Source of the DNA: Hyphomicrobiaceae bacterium UBA7697
Lineage (GTDB): Bacteria; Pseudomonadota; Alphaproteobacteria; Rhizobiales; Methyloligellaceae
NCBI GenBank assembly: GCA_002482645.1
Contig: DLGJ01000013.1
Location: forward strand, 1-30,353
Length of the DNA stretch: 30,353 nucleotides
Direction of reading: 5' to 3'
This document shows positions 24,699 to 30,353 of this stretch, one piece after another; within the stretch, counting starts at the first letter, position 1, and the number at the start of each line of letters is the position of its first letter. Position numbers and translations under genes: made by a program. The notes below the pieces were generated by a model. That model saw only the letters and a program-made list of their open reading frames with translations. It ran no database searches and was not told where the DNA came from.

Positions 24699-26021
24699 TC
24701 ACTTCTTGAACTTGCACTTGGACTCGGGCCCGTCGAAGCCGAGCGTGTCGGTAAGATTCGTCGGGTGCAGGAAGCCTTCCTGCGGCGAGGTGGAAACGGG
24801 CACGCGCGTGCCGCCGCCCAGAATGACCGGTTGCCGCATTTGGTGATCCCAGGGGCGGAAGCTCAGCGCCTGGCCCTTGAAGGCCTCGAGCTTGAAGTCC
24901 TCGGACAGGAGATATTTCTTCACGTCCTTTGGCTGGACCTTGCCGGACTTCATGGCGGCTTCGGACAGGGACCGGAAGCCGAGCCATGCCGTGTAGTCGC
25001 GCTCCACAGGCTTGCGGTCGGCAAGACGGGGAATTGCGTTCTGGAAATGCATGGCACCCGACTCCGTGTAGGACTTGTCCCAAGCGGTGGCCTGGAGCCC
25101 CTGGGTGCCCACCACCGGCCGCGGCAACGTGGTGCGGTACATCAGATAGTCGCCGAAATCGTCGTCGCTGTTGATGGCCCAAACGACATCGTGTTCGGGC
25201 GCGCGTTCGGTCTCCTGCGCCATCTGCTGCTGGATCTGCTGATGGCCGGAGTCGATGTTCCGGGCGCCGGGGGGCAGGTCGTAGAGATGATCCTCCACCA
25301 CCTTGCCGCCAAAGCGTGCGGCGGACCGCTTCACCATCGCGAGGTAGTCCTGGTCCTCCGGCGTGTCGCGGCGGATGACATACCACTTCGGCCATTTCTT
25401 CCAGATCAGATACTGCGCCAGCGCATCGGCCCGCATCGCGTAATCCGGAATGACGTGGAACACGTTCTGCCGGCAGTCCTCCTGGCGCAGCCGGGTGGCG
25501 CTGGAACGGATGTTCATGAAAATCGCGTCCCCGGCCTCGGGCAGATCCGCCACGGCGAGCAAATCGTCCGGTTCGAGATCGGTGAGGAAGAACCTGTGGC
25601 CGGAGGCAAGCGCCTCCTTGGCCCGGGCGACGACGTCGCCATCGTCCGGCACGATGCCCTCGTCGAGCTCGAAGGCATGGCCCACGAAATTGCCCGCCTG
25701 GTTCGCCTCCTTGAGCATCAGGCGCGCGCCCTGAATGCCTTTGTCGGTGACGACCTCCTCGGCGTAGGAGAGCGGCAGCGGCTCGTCATACTCCTTGCCG
25801 AGGTAGTAGACGCGCATCAGCTTCTTGTCGTCCGCGGCCGCGGCGGCGGGCTTGGACGCGGCGGCGGGCTTCGCCGGCGCATCGGCAGCCGGGGCCTGAG
25901 CGGACGATGTGTCCGCCGCCTCTTCGGCCGCAGCAGGCATCGCCCCGGCGGCGCCGAAGGCAAGGCCGATTATCAAATACGTACCGATCAGAGCAGGAAA
26001 TTTCGAACAAAGCGGATGCAT
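24699..26021 (-). CDS. ABC-type substrate-binding protein of a PQQ-dependent alcohol dehydrogenase system
   Basis: A periplasmic binding-protein-fold protein of 440 residues, with a Sec signal peptide and then an Ala/Pro-rich low-complexity linker (about 25-60) before the folded domain that begins RVYYLGKEYDEPLPLSY. It fits the binding-protein family linked to PQQ dehydrogenase systems (TIGR03863 type, from memory), including the Cys-containing C-terminal DTLGFDGPESKCKF motif. No ATPase or permease is beside it in the window, so it may not be a transporter component. The ATG at 26021 is preferred: AAAGGG lies six bases upstream and the signal sequence starts there. An ATG at 26063 with AGGA upstream is the alternative. 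Confidence 0.85.
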   Translation of the reverse strand: MHPLCSKFPALIGTYLIIGLAFGAAGAMPAAAEEAADTSSAQAPAADAPAKPAAASKPAAAAADDKKLMRVYYLGKEYDEPLPLSYAEEVVTDKGIQGARLMLKEANQAGNFVGHAFELDEGIVPDDGDVVARAKEALASGHRFFLTDLEPDDLLAVADLPEAGDAIFMNIRSSATRLRQEDCRQNVFHVIPDYAMRADALAQYLIWKKWPKWYVIRRDTPEDQDYLAMVKRSAARFGGKVVEDHLYDLPPGARNIDSGHQQIQQQMAQETERAPEHDVVWAINSDDDFGDYLMYRTTLPRPVVGTQGLQATAWDKSYTESGAMHFQNAIPRLADRKPVERDYTAWLGFRSLSEAAMKSGKVQPKDVKKYLLSEDFKLEAFKGQALSFRPWDHQMRQPVILGGGTRVPVSTSPQEGFLHPTNLTDTLGFDGPESKCKFKK

Positions 26022-26241
26022 CGAGCCCTTTGGCGTTTCCGGTCCGGCGCGGAGAATTCTCATTCGCGATCCTGCATGTCTGTCGTCTCTTCTCGACTGG
26101 CTCAGAATTGGTGCTCTGCCCCCGCCACGTAGGGCGCCCGCATCGCCGGTTTGGCTGAGGCCAAATTTGAAATTGAATATATGGAATTCGCCGCAGGCCT
26201 TCCAGACCGCGACAGAAACATTACCAAGGTTTCAGAAAGCG

Positions 26242-26280
26242 GAAAGGCCGCCGTACCCTGTCCGGATACGGCGGCCTTTC
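26242..26280 (-). terminator. Strong terminator after the methanol-related cytochrome gene
   Basis: A perfect 14-base stem (GAAAGGCCGCCGTA at 26242-26255 with TACGGCGGCCTTTC at 26267-26280) around an 11-base loop, 30 bases past the stop of the cytochrome c gene on the minus strand, followed by CGCTTTC. It separates the cytochrome transcript from the binding-protein and propeller genes downstream. Confidence 0.8.
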
Positions 26281-26309
26281 TCAATCCGTCGAGGACGATC
26301 GAGGCGCCC

Positions 26310-26843
26310 CTACTCCGTCTTGCTGCCAGGCGTCTGCGCCGGCTTGTCTACATCTTTCATTGAGCTCGGGTTCTTGGCACGGATGAATGAGATCACCTTC
26401 CACATATCGTCCGACGTCTTGATGATGTTGCCGAAAGGCGGCATCGGGCCGGTCACGATTTCCTTCCTGACGCGCGTGTAGCCCTGCTTCTGCAGCTCGT
26501 CGGAACCCTCCGCGATCAGCCGGAACAACGTGTCGTCGTCAGCACCGTACACGAACGTGTCGTTCGTCAGCGGCGGGCACATGCCGCCACCGCCACCGCC
26601 GCCATGGCAACCGTTGCAGCTGTATGAGAGGTACTTCTTCTGGCCAACTTCCTCGAGCGCCGCAGGGTCGTCATTGTAGGGATTGTGCAGGCCGCCGATC
26701 GGCGTCTTCTTGATGAGTTCCAGAGGCGGCGTCTGGTCGTCCTTCGGACAGCACGCCTCATCCTCAGCCTTGGCGGTTCCGGCAAACACGCTCATGGCGC
26801 CAACGAAGGCGACTGTCAGTACTCCAATGATAATTTTGCGCAC
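26310..26843 (-). CDS. c-type cytochrome of methanol metabolism
   Basis: A 177-residue periplasmic monoheme cytochrome c with a Sec signal peptide (cleavage near AKA-E, about 26). Heme attaches at C76-N-G-C79-H80; Met134 in GPMPPFG is the likely axial ligand. Right after the heme motif is a run of seven glycines (81-87), then M-C89-P-P. Extra Cys at 31, 32 and 89 could form disulfides. This fits the methanol-metabolism-related cytochrome family (TIGR03874 type, from memory) and, in context, it is the likely electron acceptor for, or partner of, the methanol dehydrogenase upstream, i.e. the functional place of XoxG. The start is GTG at 26843, with AAGGA about ten bases upstream. A strong terminator follows. 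Confidence 0.88.
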   Translation of the reverse strand: MRKIIIGVLTVAFVGAMSVFAGTAKAEDEACCPKDDQTPPLELIKKTPIGGLHNPYNDDPAALEEVGQKKYLSYSCNGCHGGGGGGGMCPPLTNDTFVYGADDDTLFRLIAEGSDELQKQGYTRVRKEIVTGPMPPFGNIIKTSDDMWKVISFIRAKNPSSMKDVDKPAQTPGSKTE

Positions 26844-27336
26844 GGTACGTCTTCCTTACCCTAGTTTGAGTTTTGTTTGAGCCTATCGAATTCCAAAAGC
26901 CTAATCCGACCTTCCTCGGGGCGCTCGGCGACGCGGCCCCAAAGAGGGCCAGTCCGGGCCAACACTACCGTCTTCGAAGCCGATTGAGTCAGAAAAAAGT
27001 CGAAAAGTGATCATCGGACACAGGGCTTAAGCGGCACATAAGACTACCAAGGGATGCCCCGCCCGCGAAGACCTCAGCAATCATGGCCCGGCTCAATCCT
27101 TGCTAACCATCTTCCGAACGATCCGTCGCATCGCGACCCACCGGCGCCACGGCGCCGTCCCACACGCTCTCGCCGGTTTGAGTACGCCCTCCTCCCGTTC
27201 ACTGCCATTTCGGTGCCTTTGTAGGCCGATCGGCCAGTTTGCGAATGTCATAGTCGAATCCGGAGTATGTCCAGGAAGGGACGCCACCGTGGCCCGGCAT
27301 TGCCCCCCTGGGGTCCGCGGCGGGCCGGAGAGAGGC
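26844..27336. other. Long intergenic region upstream of the cytochrome gene
   Basis: The 493 bases between two genes of the same strand form the longest empty stretch in the window. The part near 26860-27010 is AT-richer and may hold the cytochrome promoter. At 27291-27326, GGCCCG and CGGGCC could pair around an inner CCCC-GGGG, a possible terminator for the gene at 27337. Short open frames on both strands lack credible starts. I see no known RNA family. Confidence 0.5.
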
Positions 27337-28179
27337 TTAATGGGTGATCTCGAAATCCATGCCTTCGAACGTATAGCGCGGCACCTGAATCCAGATACCG
27401 TCCTCCTTCACAGGAACCTTGTGGATCTTCACGTCCGAGACGTCGAGCCGGCCGCTCTTTTCGTCGACCCAGAAGTCGATGTCGTAATATTCGTCTTTGC
27501 TACCCATCCTGCGGAAGTCGGTACACGCGAAATAATGCCCGTCCTTCTTGAGGTAGCGGATGGGCTGATGCATCTCTACGAATTCGAGGGGGATGGTCTC
27601 ACCGGTCTTGCTATCCTTTAGCTCAAGGGCGCCGTCGGCATTCTTGTTCTTGGCGATGTAGTTGTGGATCGCGCTCATCACGTGCCAGGCACGCACCACC
27701 TCCATGTCGCCCGGATGTTCCTGAACCGGGAGCCACCACCAGGCCACGGGTAGCCGGGTAACCATGATATAGCCGTCGCCGTCCCGCTTGGGACCCTTCT
27801 GCACGCGGATGTCGATCAGGTCGAGACTGTCTCCGTCCCGCTGCGGCTTAAACCAGAAATCGAGCGCGTACTGTTTGCGGGGATCGTCCTTGTCGTGAAA
27901 GATCGCGTTCGCGAACCAGCCATATCCCTTCATGCCCCGCACGACCCGCATCTTCTCGTAAACGAGGTTCAAGTCCTCATCGAGCTTCGGATCGTGGAAC
28001 ACGAACACGCCGTCCTTGGAACGCTCCTCGATGACCTGCTCGGTGCGCTGCGTGACCGAGGCGTCGTCGAAGTCGGGATAGTCCGCCGCCATGGCGGGAA
28101 CCGCCGCTCCTAAGCAGAAGGCCACGGCAATAGCCGCGGCCCCCCATCGTCTCAAAGCGTTCGCGACCATGGCACTCAT
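27337..28179 (-). CDS. Secreted protein of unknown function coupled to the XoxJ-like gene
   Basis: A 280-residue protein with a Sec signal peptide (cleavage near AMA-A, about 31) and a mature domain rich in aromatic and charged residues, including the motif AWWWLPV (about 146-152), LDFWFKP, IDFWVDEKSG and a single Cys in FACTDFRR. The repeated (hydrophobic)DFW pattern, about 130 residues apart, suggests two similar beta-sheet halves. I do not recognise the family. Its ATG overlaps the TGA of the upstream XoxJ-ankyrin gene (ATGA, 28176-28179), which indicates translational coupling and a shared function in periplasmic methanol oxidation. Confidence 0.8.
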   Translation of the reverse strand: MSAMVANALRRWGAAAIAVAFCLGAAVPAMAADYPDFDDASVTQRTEQVIEERSKDGVFVFHDPKLDEDLNLVYEKMRVVRGMKGYGWFANAIFHDKDDPRKQYALDFWFKPQRDGDSLDLIDIRVQKGPKRDGDGYIMVTRLPVAWWWLPVQEHPGDMEVVRAWHVMSAIHNYIAKNKNADGALELKDSKTGETIPLEFVEMHQPIRYLKKDGHYFACTDFRRMGSKDEYYDIDFWVDEKSGRLDVSDVKIHKVPVKEDGIWIQVPRYTFEGMDFEITH

Positions 28180-30005
28180 TGTTTCGCCGTTGCGCCACCC
28201 GTGTCCGCGGCTTTCGAAGGCGCGCTCCCGCGCGACAGCGACAGCACCCGAATGGCTTGAGAGGCCTCCTTGTTGTCGTTGAGATCGGCGATGTCCTCGG
28301 CGGTTTGTCCGCGCTCGTTCTTGAGCGCCGGGTCGGCGCCGGCATCCATCAGAAGGCCGATCATCGGCGCGCTGTTATTGGCCGCGGCCACCATCAACGC
28401 CGTCATGCCGTCCTTCGCCTGCCCGTCGACATTGGCGCCCTTCTCGATCAGAGTTTTGGCGATGTCCGTCGGCCGTGCGCTGCCCGGAAGAAAGATGGAG
28501 CCCTCCGCCGGACCGGTTTGCGCGGCGACGATCATCAGCGGGGTCAAGCCTTGCGCGCCGGATGCGATGCTGACATCGGCACCGCCTTCCATAAGGGCCT
28601 TGGCCGCCTCGTACTTGCTCTCGGCCAGGGCGAGCGCGAGCGGCCGGAAATTGTCCTGGCCTGGCTCTTCCACATTCGCGCCATGCTTGACCAAAGCTTG
28701 GATCGACGGCACGTGATCGCGCATCAGAGCGGCCGCGAGAGGTGTAATGCCGTTCTCGTCGTGCTCGTTGGGATCGGCACCCAGTTCGACCAAGAGATCG
28801 ATCGTCTTGTCGTGACGCTGGCGTGCCGCAGTGGTCAGCGGCGTCCACCCTTGAAGATCGGGCTTGTTCACGTCCGCGCCCTTGGACACCAGGAACTTGA
28901 TGCGGTCAGGATCGTTGGCGATCAGCGCGTTGCTCAGTTCCTGATTAGGGTCGGCACCCTCTTCGAGCCAGCCTTCCAGCTTCTCCATCGTCACGATCTG
29001 ATCGGGAGAAGCGAGATCCGGCCGGGCTTCGTATTTCTGATCGGCGAGCTTGATGTAGCTGCCATGGGCCGGCAAGTCGCCGGGCACGTAGCACTTGCTG
29101 CACTGAACCAGCGGTACGCCGTATTTCCTCAAGATCGCTTCAATCTCCTCGGCCTTGTCGTCCATGGCCCATTCGAGGAGATATTTGAGGAAGACGTCGG
29201 TTTGCCGCACGCCGATGGCCATTTCGAACTCCAACGGCACCGTGTCGTCATCCAAATTGATCGGAACGATATCGATCGGCTCGTTCTTCATGGTCTTGAC
29301 CCAACCGGCGAAGGGGCCGTAGACGGCCGCCACATCGATCTCGCCGTTCAACATTTTCTGGATGACGTACCAGGGCTGATTCTCCGGCACGAGATCGCCG
29401 TCATGAGTCTGAAGCTGGAGCTTGACGTTGTCGACAATCCCGCGCTTGGCAAGAGCTCGCCGCACACCCGACGTCTGGAAGACGCCGATCGTGAGATCCT
29501 TCAGCTTCGGATCGTTCAAGCCCGACAATTTCAAGCCCTTGTCGTTCCGGTAAACCAGAACATAGGGCGTCTTGTAGACCGGCTCCGTCGTCAGCAGCCG
29601 GTCATAGCCTTTCGGAATATCGAACATCACATCGCAAAGGCGCTCGTCGAAGGTCGAACGCGTCAGTCCGCGCTCGATGAAGGGCTGCCAGTGATACTTG
29701 ATCTCGGCGCCCGTCGCATCGGCGAGCAACTCGGCCATCTTGTTCTGAAAGCCCTCTCTTTGCATGTTCGAGAGGGGCATGTTTCCGGGATCGGCGCAGA
29801 TATTCAGCGTCTGGAGCTTCTTGCCCTTGTAGGCGGCCTTCGCGGCGGCACGGATGGCAATGTGCTCGCTCGGCGTGAGTTGTTCGTAGGTTTTGTTGAG
29901 ATCGCGCCGAATCTGCTTGCTTTCGGCGGCATGCGCGGCGGCGGCGCCCAGGACAAGCGCGGCGGCCGTAAGGGTCGTGGTGATCGAGGGGTAACGGAAT
30001 GACAC
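28176..30005 (-). CDS. XoxJ/MxaJ-like periplasmic binding protein fused to ankyrin repeats
   Basis: A 609-residue secreted protein. After a Sec signal peptide (about 1-26) comes a solute-binding-protein-fold domain (about 64-300) that begins LNICADPGNMPLSN, the hallmark of the quinoprotein-dehydrogenase-associated MxaJ/XoxJ family; Cys70 and Cys124 may pair. A CSKC element (302-305) leads into some seven ankyrin-type units (about 340-590) with the GADPN, GWTPLTTAA, GITPLAAAL and GMTALMVAA signatures, then a polar tail. Family members help methanol dehydrogenase mature or take part in its activation. The ankyrin array is a large addition; typical MxaJ/XoxJ proteins are around 280-300 residues. 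GTG start at 30005 with GAGG upstream. It is directly downstream of the xoxF-like gene. Confidence 0.88.
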   Translation of the reverse strand: MSFRYPSITTTLTAAALVLGAAAAHAAESKQIRRDLNKTYEQLTPSEHIAIRAAAKAAYKGKKLQTLNICADPGNMPLSNMQREGFQNKMAELLADATGAEIKYHWQPFIERGLTRSTFDERLCDVMFDIPKGYDRLLTTEPVYKTPYVLVYRNDKGLKLSGLNDPKLKDLTIGVFQTSGVRRALAKRGIVDNVKLQLQTHDGDLVPENQPWYVIQKMLNGEIDVAAVYGPFAGWVKTMKNEPIDIVPINLDDDTVPLEFEMAIGVRQTDVFLKYLLEWAMDDKAEEIEAILRKYGVPLVQCSKCYVPGDLPAHGSYIKLADQKYEARPDLASPDQIVTMEKLEGWLEEGADPNQELSNALIANDPDRIKFLVSKGADVNKPDLQGWTPLTTAARQRHDKTIDLLVELGADPNEHDENGITPLAAALMRDHVPSIQALVKHGANVEEPGQDNFRPLALALAESKYEAAKALMEGGADVSIASGAQGLTPLMIVAAQTGPAEGSIFLPGSARPTDIAKTLIEKGANVDGQAKDGMTALMVAAANNSAPMIGLLMDAGADPALKNERGQTAEDIADLNDNKEASQAIRVLSLSRGSAPSKAADTGGATAKQ

Positions 30006-30038
30006 GGACTATCGCCTCAACGTGTAAGGCAGGCCGGG

Positions 30039-30059
30039 TGGCGGGAGGTATTCCCGCCA
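30039..30059 (-). promoter_or_regulatory. Leader hairpin upstream of the XoxJ-ankyrin gene
   Basis: TGGCGGGA (30039-30046) and TCCCGCCA (30052-30059) form a perfect eight-base stem around a five-base loop, 34-54 bases before the GTG start. It lies after the xoxF terminator, in what would be the leader of the xoxJ-like message or of read-through mRNA, and may protect or regulate that message. Confidence 0.4.
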
Positions 30060-30107
30060 GGCGTACCCGCCGTGGGGGGCAAATCTTCCCGGATATATAA
30101 GAGAGAA

Positions 30108-30136
30108 GCGCCCGATGCCACAAGGGCATCGGGCGC
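30108..30136 (-). terminator. Strong terminator after the methanol dehydrogenase gene
   Basis: A perfect 12-base stem (GCGCCCGATGCC with GGCATCGGGCGC) around a five-base loop is followed on the minus strand by TTCTCTCTTATATAT. It begins 28 bases after the stop codon of the methanol dehydrogenase gene and should limit transcription into the accessory genes. Confidence 0.88.
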
Positions 30137-30164
30137 CGTTAATCTCCACGTTACGAGAGTTTAA

Positions 30165-30353
30165 TTACTCGTAGATGCGGAAGACGTTGAGCTCACCGCC
30201 CTGCGGAATGAACTGCAGGCCAGCGGCCTTGGTCATGGCCGTAGCACCGATGGCACCGAACTTGTCGCTCAGGTCCAGACCAGCGGTGACCGGAAGACCG
30301 ATCCAGCCGCCAATGCCGGAGTACACGCCGACATACTGCTTGCCGCCGGTCTT
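30165..30353 (-). CDS. xoxF: PQQ methanol dehydrogenase large subunit, XoxF-like (3' part)
   Basis: Only the last 62 codons are in the window; the rest lies to the right. Translating the minus strand gives the typical C-terminal PQQ-propeller end: GGKQYVGVYSGIGGWIGLP, then LDLSDKFGAIGATAMTKA and the final PQQGG-like IPQGGELNVFRIYE with a TAA stop at 30165-30167. MxaF proteins end differently (a PTAGLGAVGAFKKL-type tail), so the lanthanide-dependent XoxF type is favoured, also by the XoxJ-like neighbour. The catalytic and metal-binding residues are outside the window, so lanthanide versus calcium cannot be decided here. The enzyme oxidises methanol in the periplasm. Confidence 0.8.
   Translation of the reverse strand, partial: KTGGKQYVGVYSGIGGWIGLPVTAGLDLSDKFGAIGATAMTKAAGLQFIPQGGELNVFRIYE

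Noticed and set aside
24633..26132. A 499-codon plus-strand open frame opposite the binding-protein gene
   Set aside because: Antisense shadow; the minus strand has a signal peptide and a family-specific C-terminus.
26844..27336. A hidden small RNA or small gene in the 493-base gap
   Set aside because: No credible ribosome-binding site with an open frame, no strong promoter-terminator pair; only weak hairpins were seen.
28179..30002. A 607-codon open frame on the plus strand opposite the XoxJ-ankyrin gene
   Set aside because: Shadow of the minus-strand gene; no recognisable motif, low-complexity Arg/Gly/Leu-rich composition.
1..30353. CRISPR array, tRNA, rRNA, transposase, integrase or attachment-site repeats
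   Set aside because: None was recognised by reading: no regularly spaced repeats, no cloverleaf with a CCA end, no transposase or recombinase motifs.

Overview
The window is about 30 kb of GC-rich chromosomal DNA. It looks like an alphaproteobacterium of the order Hyphomicrobiales that grows on one-carbon compounds (a Hyphomicrobium- or Methyloceanibacter-like methylotroph; this placement is inference). The evidence is a DnaG with an alphaproteobacterial-type degenerate zinc ribbon, a CarB with an insertion in its first half, an FdsGBAD formate dehydrogenase, and the 3' end of a PQQ methanol dehydrogenase with its accessory genes at the right edge.

Layout. (1) 1-9000: housekeeping genes dnaG (minus) and a GatB/YqeY-domain gene (minus) flank about 6.4 kb of accessory genes: a TTG-started DUF2189-type membrane protein, a strictosidine-synthase/SMP-30-like propeller, an overlapping methyltransferase plus flippase pair, a tiny membrane protein, and two small secreted proteins of unknown function. 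(2) 9000-14400: carA-carB with a readable promoter, then greA. (3) 14400-17030: a Tat-exported class A beta-lactamase convergent with glucokinase, then a secreted cytochrome c'. (4) 17120-23390: a LysR regulator followed by fdsG-fdsB-fdsA-fdsD, encoding a soluble NAD-linked molybdenum (or tungsten) formate dehydrogenase; fdsG/fdsB are coupled by a TTGA overlap. (5) 23480-30353, all minus strand: a methanol-oxidation accessory cluster. Read in transcription order it is the tail of a xoxF-like methanol dehydrogenase, a strong terminator, a XoxJ/MxaJ-like periplasmic protein fused to ankyrin repeats, a 280-residue secreted protein of unknown function coupled by an ATGA overlap, a methanol-metabolism-type cytochrome c, a strong terminator, a PQQ-system ABC-type binding protein, a relic of a second copy of that protein's C-terminus, and a secreted YVTN-type beta-propeller.

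How they work together. The methanol dehydrogenase oxidises methanol in the periplasm and passes electrons to a c-type cytochrome. The formate dehydrogenase finishes C1 oxidation in the cytoplasm and yields NADH. The two modules lie back to back and converge at about 23.4 kb, so the right 13 kb reads as a C1-oxidation island. The most unusual items are the XoxJ-ankyrin fusion, its coupled unknown partner, the heptaglycine cytochrome, and the duplicated binding-protein tail. No tRNA, rRNA, CRISPR array, transposase or integrase was recognised.
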